From Alphaproteobacteria bacterium (GTDB lineage Bacteria > Pseudomonadota > Alphaproteobacteria > Puniceispirillales > Puniceispirillaceae): a stretch of 64,000 bases of DNA. Of this stretch, positions 17,772-27,200 are shown piece after piece. The position numbers were made by a program, and so were the translations under genes. The notes beneath the pieces were generated by a model that saw only the letters and a program-made list of their open reading frames with translations, did not search any database and was not told the DNA's origin. The stretch lies in the NCBI GenBank assembly GCA_022425485.1, contig JAKMFL010000051.1, positions 85,882 through 149,881 of the forward strand, written 5' to 3'. Position 1 is the stretch's first letter, and the number at the start of each line of letters is the position of its first letter.

Positions 17772-19178
17772 ATGCAAGCAGAGCCATCTTATCTAACAGG
17801 ACTTGTCCGACGCCTGTTACGACTATTATCAGGGGTGATTGTCGGCATCATTCTGCTGCTTATCTTTGAGCGTATTCGTTTTATTGATGCCCTGTTTATT
17901 TTGAGCATAGGGGGCGGTGTCGGTTTTTATCTCATGCGTAATGAGGGGCATGCGCTGCTGCATCTTAAAACCTATTTCCGGGCTAAAGCCGCAGCAGCCA
18001 ATCCCGCAGATTTTATTCCCTCTAAAGAACAGGGTCTGCGATCTTCTGAATTTGATGATACAGAGCTAACCGATCTTATCTGGACAGTATCTAGTGCTGA
18101 GCAGCAAGCCTCTACTGCTGCACGTAATCTGCGATTAGACAGCCAGTACCGACATGAAGTGCTCTATAATCTGCCCTTGCCCCTTATTATTTTAAATGAT
18201 GATGGGCAAGTCAGCGAATTTAACAAACAAGCTAAAGAGTTGTTTGACCATATTGATATTGGCAAACCTATTGCCTTTATCATCCGCAATAATGAAGTGC
18301 TGGAAGCCATACAACAGGTCAATAGGGGGGAAGCTAGTTTCAATGAAATACAGCTTTCCACCGGTTTTACTGTTAAACGCCATTTTGCCGTGCTGACGTC
18401 AAATTTCTCTGCTGATGAGAAGAGCCGCACCGCTATTACCTTCATTGACCGAACCTTGGCGATGGAGGCAGAAAAAATGCGCTCAGACTTTGTGGCTAAT
18501 GTTAGTCATGAGCTGCGCACACCGCTTACCTCTATCCTTGGGTTTGTTGAAACCTTGCAAGGGACAGCAGGAGCAGAGAAAAAAACCCGAGAAAAATTTT
18601 TGAATATCCTGCAACAACAGGCCGAGCGTATGTTCCGGCTCGCCACGGATCAGCTATCGCTAGCACGCATTGAACAAACTGAGCAATATGTGCCAAATGA
18701 TGCTTGCGATTTGAGCCTTATCTGTAACCGAGTGATAACGACGTTGCAAAAACAAGCGGAGATTGCACAAATTATTCTGAATTTTAACCAGCCACAATCG
18801 CCTGTTCTTGTTAAAGGTAGCCCTGACGAGCTGGTACAGATGATTCAGAATCTAGTTGAAAATGGTATCCGCTATGGCCGCACCGGCGGTGAGGTAAAAA
18901 TCACTTTAGAGACGCAGGCTAAAAACCCCGTTGCCCCGCAACAGCCTTTTTGTTGTATCCATATTAGCGATAATGGAGAGGGAATAGACAAAGAACATCT
19001 GCCACGTCTTACAGAACGTTTTTACCGGGTTGATAAAGACAGATCGCGCACCAGAGGCGGCACTGGACTGGGGCTGGCCATTGTAAAACATATTGTTAAC
19101 CATCATCGTGGACATCTGCACATCACCTCTGAAGCTGGCAAAGGCTCAACCTTCTCTGTTTATTTACCGCGCCCTTAA
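17772..19178 (+). CDS. phoR: PhoR-type sensor histidine kinase
   Basis: This 468-residue inner-membrane kinase has two closely spaced N-terminal hydrophobic segments (about 18-33 and 38-54) and almost no periplasmic domain, as in PhoR. A PAS-like region (about 125-230) precedes the dimerisation/phosphoacceptor helix VANVSHELRTPLTS with His246. The ATPase domain shows the N box (QNLVENGIRYG), the G1 box (ISDNGEGI) and the G2 box (RTRGGTGLGLAIVKH). The response regulator gene follows 134 bp downstream on the same strand, supporting the PhoR assignment over other PAS-containing kinases. Pst transporter genes and phoU, often between these two genes in alphaproteobacteria, are absent. Confidence 0.88.
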   Translation: MQAEPSYLTGLVRRLLRLLSGVIVGIILLLIFERIRFIDALFILSIGGGVGFYLMRNEGHALLHLKTYFRAKAAAANPADFIPSKEQGLRSSEFDDTELTDLIWTVSSAEQQASTAARNLRLDSQYRHEVLYNLPLPLIILNDDGQVSEFNKQAKELFDHIDIGKPIAFIIRNNEVLEAIQQVNRGEASFNEIQLSTGFTVKRHFAVLTSNFSADEKSRTAITFIDRTLAMEAEKMRSDFVANVSHELRTPLTSILGFVETLQGTAGAEKKTREKFLNILQQQAERMFRLATDQLSLARIEQTEQYVPNDACDLSLICNRVITTLQKQAEIAQIILNFNQPQSPVLVKGSPDELVQMIQNLVENGIRYGRTGGEVKITLETQAKNPVAPQQPFCCIHISDNGEGIDKEHLPRLTERFYRVDKDRSRTRGGTGLGLAIVKHIVNHHRGHLHITSEAGKGSTFSVYLPRP

Positions 19179-19201
19179 ACTGGATTCATTCATCAAGAAA
19201 A

Positions 19202-19219
19202 TTGTCATAAAATAGTCAC
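19202..19219 (+). promoter_or_regulatory. Pho box upstream of phoB
   Basis: Two 7-bp half-sites, TTGTCAT (19202-19208) and TAGTCAC (19213-19219), are separated by AAAA, giving the 11-bp period of the CTGTCAT-N4-CTGTCAT PhoB site. A further single half-site, CTGTCAT, lies at 19241-19247. It is located in the phoR-phoB gap about 95 bp before the phoB start, so autoregulation of phoB is the likely role. Confidence 0.55.
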
Positions 19220-19312
19220 ATTTTTGTATTAATTAGTAAACTGTCATATTGTGGCTTATTACGAGCATGTCATCCAGACTTACCAATGAACGATTTAAAT
19301 CAGCACTGATCT

Positions 19313-20005
19313 ATGGAAACAGCTAAAAAAATATTGGTTATCGAAGATGAGCAAGATATCCAAACATTGCTTGATTATAATCTAAGCCAAGCTGGTTTTG
19401 AGATTATCCTATGCGAAAATGGGGAAGATGGTCTTCTGCTTGCTATTGAAAGCCAGCCTGACCTGATTTTGCTCGATTGGATGCTACCGCTTTTGTCTGG
19501 CATTGAGGTTTTACGCCAACTTCGGAGCCGCATGGATACCAGAGACATTCCCGTTATTATGCTAACAGCCAGAGGCGAAGAAGGGGATCGCTTGCGGGGT
19601 TTGGATGGCGGGGCTGATGATTATGTGACCAAACCGTTTAGCCCAGCTGAACTGCTGGCACGGGTTAGAGCTATTATCCGGCGGCAAACACGCGGCTATG
19701 ATGCCAAACTCACTGGCGGTGATATCGAACTAGACCTAGAGCAAAAACGGGTGAAACGTGATGGCACCTCTATACATTTAGGGCCTACAGAATTTCGGTT
19801 GCTGGAACATTTTATGCGCAATCAGGGGCGCGTTTATTCACGTGACCAATTGCTAGACAGTGTTTGGGGGAATGATGTTTATGTGGGCATGCGTACGGTA
19901 GATGTGCATATAAGAAGGCTGCGCAAGGCCATCAACATTACGGGTGGGCCAGATATGATCCGAACCGTGCGCTCAATGGGATATTCTTTTGAGGTGCGCG
20001 ATTAA
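19313..20005 (+). CDS. phoB: Phosphate regulon response regulator PhoB
   Basis: This 230-residue OmpR/PhoB-family regulator has a receiver domain with the acidic pair E11/D12, phosphoacceptor Asp55 in LLDWMLP, Thr in MLTARGEE and Lys in YVTKPFSP. A winged-helix DNA-binding domain ends in VDVHIRRLRKAIN and IRTVRSMGYSFE. The first residues METAKKILVIEDE give a normal start. Pairing with phoR and the Pho-box-like site in front support PhoB specifically rather than another OmpR-type regulator. Confidence 0.92.
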   Translation: METAKKILVIEDEQDIQTLLDYNLSQAGFEIILCENGEDGLLLAIESQPDLILLDWMLPLLSGIEVLRQLRSRMDTRDIPVIMLTARGEEGDRLRGLDGGADDYVTKPFSPAELLARVRAIIRRQTRGYDAKLTGGDIELDLEQKRVKRDGTSIHLGPTEFRLLEHFMRNQGRVYSRDQLLDSVWGNDVYVGMRTVDVHIRRLRKAINITGGPDMIRTVRSMGYSFEVRD

Positions 20006-20103
20006 TCCTCGCTTATCATTTTTTACTTGTTGCAGGCTCTAATCACGATAATATGGGCGCGTTAGGTTCCTTTCCTTGACTGTTAGAAGAGCGTCATTCC
20101 ACC

Positions 20104-20736
20104 GTGAAATCACTATCCTTTTTTGCTGCGCCGCGAGCTTTCACCCCTTTTATTTTAGGCCTTTTTGTTCTGGCTTTAAGCGCTTGTCAGCCGGTTACCC
20201 TGACCCTGACAAAATCAGGCTTAAAAACAAGCCTACCAACAGCCTCCATACCCAAACAGGCCGAGACGCTTAGCACCCAAGAACAGCGCGCACCCCAGCC
20301 TGAAGCCCTTTCAGAAGAACTGCCAGAAGAATTATCAGAAGAATCACCCGAAGAATTACCAGAAGAGACGATCGCAGAGATACGAGAAGGCGAAGCAGCT
20401 ATTGAAACAGCAAATCTTGCTTCGCCGCCCGCAATAGAGCTACCTGCAGAGCTGCCAAAAATTACCGCCATCGACCCGCAAGAACTGCTTGGCAAAACCG
20501 CAGACTATATTGCCAGCCAACTTGGTGAGGCTGATTTTAAGCGAAGGGAAGGACAGATCGGTATCTGGCAATATTGGCAAGCCAATTGTGTGGTAGATTT
20601 TTTCTTTCAAAATACCGATGATACATCCAATTTATCCCAAAAAACCGCGATAGCGCTTGATGTTCGGAAGCGCATAATTGGCCAGCCTTTGGATGAAGAA
20701 CGATGCCAAAAAGAGCTGTATCAGCGCCAACTTTAA
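20104..20736 (+). CDS. Putative lipoprotein with acidic repeat and SmpA-like C-terminal region
   Basis: This 210-residue protein starts with GTG and has a lipoprotein signal ending LALSAC, so it should be lipidated at Cys28. A low-complexity acidic segment follows (about residues 63-97), built on a four-residue EELP/EELS/EESP period. The C-terminal part (about 120-185, LLGKTADYIASQLGEADFKRREGQIGIWQY) resembles the small outer-membrane-assembly lipoprotein fold seen in many alphaproteobacterial lipoproteins of unknown role. It converges with nth (11-bp gap). No function can be assigned beyond envelope location. Confidence 0.7.
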   Translation: MKSLSFFAAPRAFTPFILGLFVLALSACQPVTLTLTKSGLKTSLPTASIPKQAETLSTQEQRAPQPEALSEELPEELSEESPEELPEETIAEIREGEAAIETANLASPPAIELPAELPKITAIDPQELLGKTADYIASQLGEADFKRREGQIGIWQYWQANCVVDFFFQNTDDTSNLSQKTAIALDVRKRIIGQPLDEERCQKELYQRQL

Positions 20737-20747
20737 AGGCTGGATTT

Positions 20748-21395
20748 CTAGGTAAATTGCTTATCCTTAAATAGACAATATTGTGATATGGCGCAATTTC
20801 CACAATCTGGCTTGCGTGCCTTGCAAACATATCGGCCATGCAAAATAAGCCAATGATGCGCCCCTTTAAGATAGGCCTTTGGTACCCGCCGCAATAATTC
20901 TTTTTCCACTGCATCTGGGGTTTTTCCAGGGGCCATACCGGTGCGATTTCCAACTCTAAAAATATGCGTATCCACGGCGATAGTTGGATGGCCAAAGGCT
21001 TCATTTAGCACAACATTTGCTGTTTTTCTTCCAACACCGGGCAAGGCCTCAAGCGCCTCTCTATCCTCAGGCACTTCACCATTATGATTATCTAGGAGCA
21101 TCTGTGAGAGCTTGATGACATTTTCTGCCTTTGTATTAAACAGCCCTATGGTTTTAATGTAGGATTTAACTTCCTCAACACCGAGAGCGACCATCTTTTC
21201 AGGGGTGTTGGCTGCGGCGAATAAACGCCCTGTCGCTTTGTTAACACTGACGTCGGTTGCTTGTGCAGACAGCGCTACGGCAACAAGCAAAGTATAGGCG
21301 TCTTCAAACACCAATTCTGTTCGGGGATCTGAATCCAATTTGGACAAACAGGCAAAAACTTCTTCAATATCTGCTAAGCGCATTTTACGCGGCAT
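20748..21395 (-). CDS. nth: Endonuclease III
   Basis: This 215-residue base-excision-repair glycosylase/AP lyase acts on oxidised pyrimidines. The helix-hairpin-helix LPGVGRKTANVVLNEAFG carries catalytic Lys124, and the conserved Asp is 142 in VDTHIFRV. The C-terminal [4Fe-4S] cluster cysteines are Cys191, 198, 201 and 207 (C-x6-C-x2-C-x5-C), complete. It is divergent from the DUF2244 gene, a pairing often seen in alphaproteobacteria. Confidence 0.97.
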   Translation of the reverse strand: MPRKMRLADIEEVFACLSKLDSDPRTELVFEDAYTLLVAVALSAQATDVSVNKATGRLFAAANTPEKMVALGVEEVKSYIKTIGLFNTKAENVIKLSQMLLDNHNGEVPEDREALEALPGVGRKTANVVLNEAFGHPTIAVDTHIFRVGNRTGMAPGKTPDAVEKELLRRVPKAYLKGAHHWLILHGRYVCKARKPDCGNCAISQYCLFKDKQFT

Positions 21396-21517
21396 ATTTA
21401 AACCCCTTTTTCCCAGCTCAAAAATGAACTTAACTTGATAAGTATAACGTAAAAACCGTAAGTGGCGAGGGTATAGTTATCCCAACTAAGCAGCGTTGTA
21501 AAAAAAGAAGGGTTAAG

Positions 21518-22054
21518 ATGACAGCTGAAAAGAATACTATAGCGGGACGTTTATGGTTTAATACAAAAGCAGATGCAACAACCGAAACCTATGTCATTAC
21601 CCTTTGGCCTTATCGCTCGCTTTCCTTGCGAGGATTTCGGATTTTTATGGCTGTATTGGCTAGTTTGATGAGCATCATCGCTACAGGGTTTTTTTTGCTC
21701 GGCGCTTGGCCAGTAATTGGATTTCTGGGTGCTGAAATTTTAATCGTCTGGTTTGCCTTTAAAATGAATTACCGAGCTGGCCAGCTTGTTGAAAAAGTGG
21801 AAATAACGCCCAGCTATGTTCAGATAACACGCACTAATTGGCGCGGCAATGAAACCCAGATCTGTTTAGATAGCCCATGGGTACGTGCCGAATTATTAGA
21901 AGAGCAAGAACACAGGCCTAAATTATTTTTATGTGCGCATGCCCAGCAGATGGAGATCGGCAGCTTTATGCCGCCAGTGGAAAAAAATGCACTCGCCAAA
22001 GCCCTAAATGATGCGTTAATGCGCGTGCGTTTTGACAAGGGTGCGCCAGCGTGA
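21518..22054 (+). CDS. DUF2244 membrane protein
   Basis: This 178-residue protein has two adjacent membrane segments (about 43-63 and 66-84) between a soluble N-terminus (FNTKADATTETYVITLWPYRSLS) and a C-terminal cytoplasmic beta-rich region. The LWPYRSLSLRGFR motif, the PVIGFLGAEILIVWFAFKMNYR stretch and the genomic position beside nth agree with the DUF2244 family, whose function is unknown. A good ribosome binding site (GAAGGG) precedes the ATG. It converges with dapB with a five-base gap. Confidence 0.85.
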   Translation: MTAEKNTIAGRLWFNTKADATTETYVITLWPYRSLSLRGFRIFMAVLASLMSIIATGFFLLGAWPVIGFLGAEILIVWFAFKMNYRAGQLVEKVEITPSYVQITRTNWRGNETQICLDSPWVRAELLEEQEHRPKLFLCAHAQQMEIGSFMPPVEKNALAKALNDALMRVRFDKGAPA

Positions 22055-22059
22055 AACCG

Positions 22060-22869
22060 CTAGCTTGAAGCGTGATTTGACGCGCTTAAAACATCGTCCA
22101 TCGTGTATAATCCAGGCTTTTGACAGGCAGCAAAGCGTGCTGCTTTCAACGCGCCTCTAGCAAAAATAACACGGCTTGTTGCGCGGTGGGTGATCTCAAT
22201 GCGCTCCTGCTGGCCAAAAAAGGTAACCGTATGCTCGCCTGCAACATCCCCGCCCCGCAAAGCCGCAAAGCCAATTGCACCTGATTTTCGTGCGCCTGTT
22301 ATACCATCACGCCCACTCTCTTTATCTGCATCCAGATCGATATCACGTCCCTTGGCTGCTGCACGCCCTAGCGCTAATGCCGTGCCAGACGGGGCATCAA
22401 TTTTTTGGTTGTGATGAGTTTCAACAATCTCAATATCCCATTCTGCATCCAATTGACGTGCAATCTGCTCAACAATCTGGCCGAGCAAGGTCACCCCTAC
22501 AGATGTATTGGCGCAATAAACGATAGGGATCTGCGTTGCTGCCTTTCTCAAAACCGCTTCTTCATCAGCAGTCAGGCCGGTGGTGCCAACAACCATCGCT
22601 GTCCCGCTAGCCAGCGCAATATCTAAATGGCGCATCGTGGCATCGGGGCGTGTAAAATCAATAATGACGCCGCTAGAACCAATGCCAAGGATATGCGCAT
22701 CCGCGTTAATTTTGACCCCGCCCATAATGCTGCCAATTGCGGGGCTTTCGTTATGTTCACTTGCGGCGCAGATTTCTATATCGCTACTTTCTGCAACAAG
22801 TGAGGCTATCATTTGCCCCATTTTTCCAGCCGCACCAGGCAACGCAATTTGCAATTTTTTTTCCGACAT
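22060..22869 (-). CDS. dapB: 4-hydroxy-tetrahydrodipicolinate reductase
   Basis: This 269-residue enzyme of lysine and meso-diaminopimelate synthesis reduces the product of DapA. The N-terminal dinucleotide-binding motif is LPGAAGKMGQMIASLV, followed by IDFTRPDA, GTTGL and YCANTSVGV. The catalytic signature EIVETHHNQKIDAPSGTAL contains the His pair and substrate-binding Lys. Length and order are normal. It lies 64 bp downstream of dnaJ, as in many alphaproteobacteria, but may have its own promoter. Confidence 0.97.
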   Translation of the reverse strand: MSEKKLQIALPGAAGKMGQMIASLVAESSDIEICAASEHNESPAIGSIMGGVKINADAHILGIGSSGVIIDFTRPDATMRHLDIALASGTAMVVGTTGLTADEEAVLRKAATQIPIVYCANTSVGVTLLGQIVEQIARQLDAEWDIEIVETHHNQKIDAPSGTALALGRAAAKGRDIDLDADKESGRDGITGARKSGAIGFAALRGGDVAGEHTVTFFGQQERIEITHRATSRVIFARGALKAARFAACQKPGLYTMDDVLSASNHASS

Positions 22870-22933
22870 TTAGTCTCGCGCTCCTGAAAATACGGGCGAT
22901 CTTGCTAGCCCCTGGTTAGCCCTCAATTCACCC

Positions 22934-24046
22934 TTATGACCAGAGCGTTTTTACTCTGTCAATAAAGCTCTTTGTTTGCGGGCTAGCATCACCAGCTTCA
23001 TCAAATTCTTTTAACAGATTAATCTGTTTTTTGTTCAGCTTGGTAGGGGTTTCTACAATAATTTCGACAATCTGATCCCCATGCGAGCCGCCACGCAACG
23101 CAGGCATCCCCTTGCCACGCATTCTGAATTTACGCCCTGATTGCGTAGCTTTTTCAATTTGCAAACGGGCCATCTTGCCGCCCAAAGTCGGCACTTCTAT
23201 CGAACCACCTAATGCCGCAGTAACCATTGGCACAGGCACATCAATATATAAATTACTGCCGTCACGCTCAAAAATTGGATGATCAGCAACAGAGACAAAG
23301 ATATATAAATCGCCAGCTGGTGCGCCGCGTAATCCAGCCTCACCCTTACCAGATAGGCGGATACGGGTGCCCGTATCCACGCCAGCTGGGATATTCACAG
23401 ACAGGTTTTCAGATTTTTCAACTCTGCCTTGACCACGACATGGCTTACACGGATTAGAGATAGTCTCGCCAGCACCCTGACAAGAAGGACAGGTGCGCTC
23501 CACAGTGAAAAAACCTTGCTGGGCACGAACCTTGCCCATGCCCCCGCAACCCGAGCAAGGTACAGGCTGGCTACCTTTGGCAGCACCGCTGCCGCCGCAA
23601 CTATCACAAGTCGACGAAATATTGGCAACTATATCTTTCTGGCAGCCTGTATAAGCTTCGTCTAAATCGATGGTTAAATCATAACGCAAATCTGCGCCAT
23701 GCCGAGCTTGCTCTGTGCGTCCGCGCCCACCTGAAAATTCTGAAAACATCTGCTCAAAAATATCAGAAAAGCCGCCACCGCCAAAGCCGGCCCCGCCACC
23801 GCCGCCAAAGCCGCCAGTTTGATCAAAAGCTGCATGACCCATTTGATCATAGGCGGCCCGCTTCTGGCTATCTTTCAGCACTTCATAAGCTTCGCTAGCT
23901 TCTTTAAAACGTTCAGAAGCTGCCTCGTCACCTGCGTTACGATCTGGATGGTTGGCCATCGCCAATTTGCGGTAAGCAGACTTTATCGCCTTTTCATCAG
24001 CATCTTTGCTGACACCTAGTACCTCATAAAAATCGCGTTTCGGCAT
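22934..24046 (-). CDS. dnaJ: Chaperone protein DnaJ
   Basis: This 370-residue Hsp40 has a J-domain with the HPD motif (NHPDRN), a Gly/Phe-rich region (about 75-95), a zinc-binding domain with four CxxCxGxG repeats (CDSCGGSG, CSGCGGMG, CPSCQGAG, CKPCRGQG), and the C-terminal substrate-binding domains. It stimulates the ATPase of DnaK. The gene follows dnaK after 72 bp; that gap contains a weak AAAGCC/GGCTTT inverted repeat (24082-24109) that could attenuate read-through or stabilise the message. Confidence 0.98.
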   Translation of the reverse strand: MPKRDFYEVLGVSKDADEKAIKSAYRKLAMANHPDRNAGDEAASERFKEASEAYEVLKDSQKRAAYDQMGHAAFDQTGGFGGGGGAGFGGGGFSDIFEQMFSEFSGGRGRTEQARHGADLRYDLTIDLDEAYTGCQKDIVANISSTCDSCGGSGAAKGSQPVPCSGCGGMGKVRAQQGFFTVERTCPSCQGAGETISNPCKPCRGQGRVEKSENLSVNIPAGVDTGTRIRLSGKGEAGLRGAPAGDLYIFVSVADHPIFERDGSNLYIDVPVPMVTAALGGSIEVPTLGGKMARLQIEKATQSGRKFRMRGKGMPALRGGSHGDQIVEIIVETPTKLNKKQINLLKEFDEAGDASPQTKSFIDRVKTLWS

Positions 24047-24118
24047 ATTTGGCCATTTTTCATTTCAACTTGTAAACACATAAAGCCGCCTTACCATGAA
24101 AGAGGCTTTGTCAGAACC

Positions 24119-26041
24119 TTACGCTTTTTTTGCGTCCTGATCATCCTCAACTTCTTCAAATTCAGCATCTACGACATCATCGCCATCATTTGTACCATCG
24201 CTGGCAGTATTTCCAGCCTCAGCTTCACCTGCTTCTGGTTCGGCCTGATAAGCGGCTTCGCCCATTTTCATCATCGCTGCTGAAAGGGTTTCTGCTTTTG
24301 CTGCAATATCGGCTGCATCATCGCCTTCCAGCGCTGTTTTTAACTCAGCAACACCGCTTTCGACCTCTGCTTTAACCGCATCATCCGCCTTGTCACCAAG
24401 ATCAGACATCGTTTTTTCAGCTGTATGTACCAGTGCTTCGGCACGGTTGCGCGCTTCTACTTCTTCACGGCGTGCTTTGTCTTCTTCAGCATAGGTTTCA
24501 GCATCCTTAATCATATCTTCGATCTCATTATCATCGAGACCGCCAGATGCTTTGATGCTAATAGCCTGTTCTGTTCCAGTGGCTTTGTCTTTTGCGCTTA
24601 CTTTTACAATGCCGTTTGCATCAATATCGAAAGTGACTTCAATTTGTGGCACGCCTCTAGCAGCCGCTGGAATACCTTCCAGATTAAACTGGCCGAGAAG
24701 CTTATTATGCGTCGCCATTTCACGCTCGCCTTGATAAACCGAAATAGTTACCGCAGACTGATTATCTTCTGCCGTTGAAAAGACCTGACTTTTCTTCGTC
24801 GGGATAGTGGTATTGCGGTCGATCAGCCGGGTAAAGACACCGCCAAGCGTTTCAATACCAAGTGATAATGGCGTGACATCCAAAAGCAAAACATCTTTAA
24901 CGTCGCCGGTGAGTACACCTGCCTGAATAGCGGCGCCAGAGGCAACCACTTCATCTGGGTTCACACCACGATGCGGCTCTTTACCAAAGAATTTTTCAAC
25001 TGTTTCAATAATCTTTGGCATTCTGGTCATGCCGCCAACCAAAATTACTTCATCAATCTCGCTAGCAGATACCCCGGCATCCTTTAACGCTTTTTTACAT
25101 GGCTCAAGCGAACGCTGAACAAGATTTTCAACAAGCTGTTCCAGTTTAGCTCTGGTCATTTTAATGTTCAGATGCTTTGGCCCAGACTGATCTGCTGTAA
25201 TAAAAGGCAGATTAACCTCTGTCTGAGTCGTAGAAGATAGTTCAATTTTTGCTTTTTCTGCCGCTTCCTTTAGCCGCTGTAGTGCCATTTTATCTGAGCG
25301 CAAATCAATGCCTTGCTCTGTTTTGAACTGATCAGCTAGAAAATCGATAATTTGCTGGTCAAAATCTTCACCGCCAAGGAATGTATCCCCGTTTGTTGAT
25401 TTCACCTCAAAAACACCATCGCCTATTTCTAGAATAGACACATCAAACGTACCGCCGCCTAAATCAAAAACAGCAATGATACCAGATTCTTTTTTATCAA
25501 GCCCATAAGCAAGCGCCGCTGCCGTAGGCTCGTTGATGATACGCAATACTTCCAGACCGGCAATTTTACCGGCATCTTTGGTAGCCTGACGCTGTGCATC
25601 ATTAAAATATGCAGGTACGGTAATCACCGCCTGATCAACTGTTTCACCAAGATAGGCTTCTGCATCTTCTTTTAGTTTGCGCAACACAAAGCTAGACATT
25701 TGGCTAGGTGAATAATCTTCACTATCGACCGCTATCCACGCATCACCATTTTTCGCTGGCTTTACTTCAAAGGGGACAAGGTCTGCAAATTCTTTGATGA
25801 CCGTATCATCTGCGCGTCGCCCGATCAGACGTTTCATCGCAAAAATGGTCTTTTCAGGATTGGTAACCGCTTGACGCTTGGCAGACTGCCCAACTAGCCG
25901 TTCGTCATCATCAGCAAAAGCAACCATGGAAGGTGTCGTGCGCGTACCTTCTGCATTTTCAATAACTTTAGCTGCTTTACCGTCCATTACGGCAACACAG
26001 GAATTTGTGGTTCCTAAATCAATTCCAATGACTTTGCCCAT
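24119..26041 (-). CDS. dnaK: Chaperone protein DnaK
   Basis: This 640-residue Hsp70 has an N-terminal actin-like ATPase ([18 protein letters not shown] phosphate-1 motif, [14 protein letters not shown] phosphate-2, adenosine motif [10 protein letters not shown]), a substrate-binding beta domain ([14 protein letters not shown]) and a C-terminal lid ending in the acidic [12 protein letters not shown] tail. Length and all signature motifs are standard. An RpoH-type promoter lies 67 bp upstream, between dnaK and grpE, so dnaK-dnaJ can be induced separately from grpE. Confidence 0.99.
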   Translation of the reverse strand: MGKVIGIDLGTTNSCVAVMDGKAAKVIENAEGTRTTPSMVAFADDDERLVGQSAKRQAVTNPEKTIFAMKRLIGRRADDTVIKEFADLVPFEVKPAKNGDAWIAVDSEDYSPSQMSSFVLRKLKEDAEAYLGETVDQAVITVPAYFNDAQRQATKDAGKIAGLEVLRIINEPTAAALAYGLDKKESGIIAVFDLGGGTFDVSILEIGDGVFEVKSTNGDTFLGGEDFDQQIIDFLADQFKTEQGIDLRSDKMALQRLKEAAEKAKIELSSTTQTEVNLPFITADQSGPKHLNIKMTRAKLEQLVENLVQRSLEPCKKALKDAGVSASEIDEVILVGGMTRMPKIIETVEKFFGKEPHRGVNPDEVVASGAAIQAGVLTGDVKDVLLLDVTPLSLGIETLGGVFTRLIDRNTTIPTKKSQVFSTAEDNQSAVTISVYQGEREMATHNKLLGQFNLEGIPAAARGVPQIEVTFDIDANGIVKVSAKDKATGTEQAISIKASGGLDDNEIEDMIKDAETYAEEDKARREEVEARNRAEALVHTAEKTMSDLGDKADDAVKAEVESGVAELKTALEGDDAADIAAKAETLSAAMMKMGEAAYQAEPEAGEAEAGNTASDGTNDGDDVVDAEFEEVEDDQDAKKA

Positions 26042-26107
26042 TTTACTAACCCCTTTTCTTCATCAATTCTTGCGCTAACAGCGGAGAATAATTCTTAACT
26101 GAAGCAT

Positions 26108-26135
26108 ATATAAGTGTTGTTTTTGTCCATACAAG
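26108..26135 (-). promoter_or_regulatory. Predicted RpoH (sigma-32) promoter of dnaK
   Basis: Read on the minus strand, CTTG (26132-26135) is followed after exactly 17 bases by CTTATAT (26108-26114). This is a full match to the alphaproteobacterial sigma-32 consensus CTTG-N17/18-CYTATNT. It lies 67 bp before the dnaK start codon. No CIRCE inverted repeat is visible nearby. Confidence 0.65.
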
Positions 26136-26236
26136 AGGCAGCCTCTAATCCATATTCTTAGCCTGCCTGCAATCTAAACGCTTTTTGGTATGTTTTATGG
26201 TGCGCTAATCAGTGCCCCGTTAAGCGAAAAAATCTA

Positions 26237-26959
26237 CTAACTATCTGTATCTGTTTTTTCTGTATCTGTTTTTTCTGCCGCACTTGGCAAAGCGGCTTTG
26301 GATACCCCCACCATTGCCGGACGCAACAGCCTGTCATGCAGCATGTAACCAGACTGCACTACCTGAACAACCATGCCGGGCTCAACTTCATCTGTTGGCA
26401 CTTCGAACATGGCCTGATGGATATTATAGTCAAACTTTTCCTGCTCAGGCGTTACCTTTTTGATGTGATGCCGTTCCAGAACGGATGCAAGTTCGCGGGC
26501 AGACATCTCAACCCCAACAAGGATGTTTTTTAGCGTTTCATCCATATCATCCTTATTTTCAGGCATGTGCGAGATAGCGGTTTCAAGATTATCAATTGAG
26601 CCTAGCAGATCACGCGCCAGACCTAGGGCGCCATATTTTTTTGCAGCGGATATATCGCGCTCGCTACGTTTGCGCAAATTTTCACTATCGGCCATCAAGC
26701 GTAAGAGCTGATCTTTTAATGCATTTTCATCGCCAGCATTTTCATCGCCAGCATCTTCACCAGTAGCTCCATCGGCAGCGTCATCATCCAATAGGTCAGC
26801 TAAATTAAGGTCGGCTAAATCATCACCAGCATCAGGCTTTTCTGGAGATTGTGCGGGATCTGAAGAAACGGTTTTCTGGCTATCTTCTGGTGCTACCGCT
26901 TTTTCCATATCCGCGTGATGCTTATCCCCAAAATCTTTATTATCTGTTTCTGATGTCAT
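26237..26959 (-). CDS. grpE: Nucleotide exchange factor GrpE
   Basis: This 240-residue DnaK cofactor has a long acidic N-terminal extension (about residues 1-85, rich in Asp, Glu and Ala) before the coiled-coil GrpE core. The core shows LRLMADSENLRKRSERDI, a central YGALGLARDLLGSIDNLE helix bundle, and the beta-domain HHIKKVTPEQEKFDYNIHQAMFEV and VVQVVQSGYMLHDRLLRPAMVGVSK signature. The N-terminal extension and the C-terminal tail each carry a perfect 15-bp tandem duplication (26721-26750 and 26246-26275), encoding GDENA- and TEKTD-type repeats. It is followed by dnaK after about 195 bp. Confidence 0.96.
   Translation of the reverse strand: MTSETDNKDFGDKHHADMEKAVAPEDSQKTVSSDPAQSPEKPDAGDDLADLNLADLLDDDAADGATGEDAGDENAGDENALKDQLLRLMADSENLRKRSERDISAAKKYGALGLARDLLGSIDNLETAISHMPENKDDMDETLKNILVGVEMSARELASVLERHHIKKVTPEQEKFDYNIHQAMFEVPTDEVEPGMVVQVVQSGYMLHDRLLRPAMVGVSKAALPSAAEKTDTEKTDTDS
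26246..26275 (-). repeat. Perfect 15-bp tandem duplication at the 3' end of grpE
   Basis: Positions 26246-26260 and 26261-26275 are identical. They encode the repeated EKTDT-type unit of the GrpE C-terminus, outside the conserved core. Confidence 0.9.
26721..26750 (-). repeat. Perfect 15-bp tandem duplication in the grpE N-terminal extension
   Basis: Positions 26721-26735 and 26736-26750 are identical, and a diverged third copy begins at 26751. They encode the GDENA repeat within the acidic N-terminal extension of GrpE. Confidence 0.9.
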
Positions 26960-27002
26960 TTTATGCCTATTTTTGAAAAGTGAAATCGACTAACCGAACG
27001 GT

Positions 27003-27031
27003 ATGTAAGTATAGTCTGGTGAATTGCCAAG
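27003..27031 (-). promoter_or_regulatory. Possible RpoH (sigma-32) promoter of grpE
   Basis: On the minus strand CTTG (27028-27031) is followed after 18 bases by CTTACAT (27003-27009), one mismatch from CYTATNT. It lies about 45 bp upstream of the grpE start codon. It is weaker than the dnaK site but has matching architecture. Confidence 0.42.
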
Positions 27032-27200
27032 ATGTATAGGTAAAGAAACGCTCACTTTTTTGCTAAAAACCCTCTTCTTTGGACAAAGTTACCTGCATTT
27101 AGCTGTTTTTAGGCTTTATCCAAAATTTAGTTCTGGTTTATAAAGAGGGATATTGACGTGTAAGCACAGGCGCGAACCAGACCCATCTGGAATGCGAACC

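Noticed and set aside
24082..24109. Inverted repeat in the dnaK-dnaJ gap as a terminator
   Set aside because: Only a 6-bp stem with a long loop and no T tract; dnaK-dnaJ are expected to be co-transcribed.
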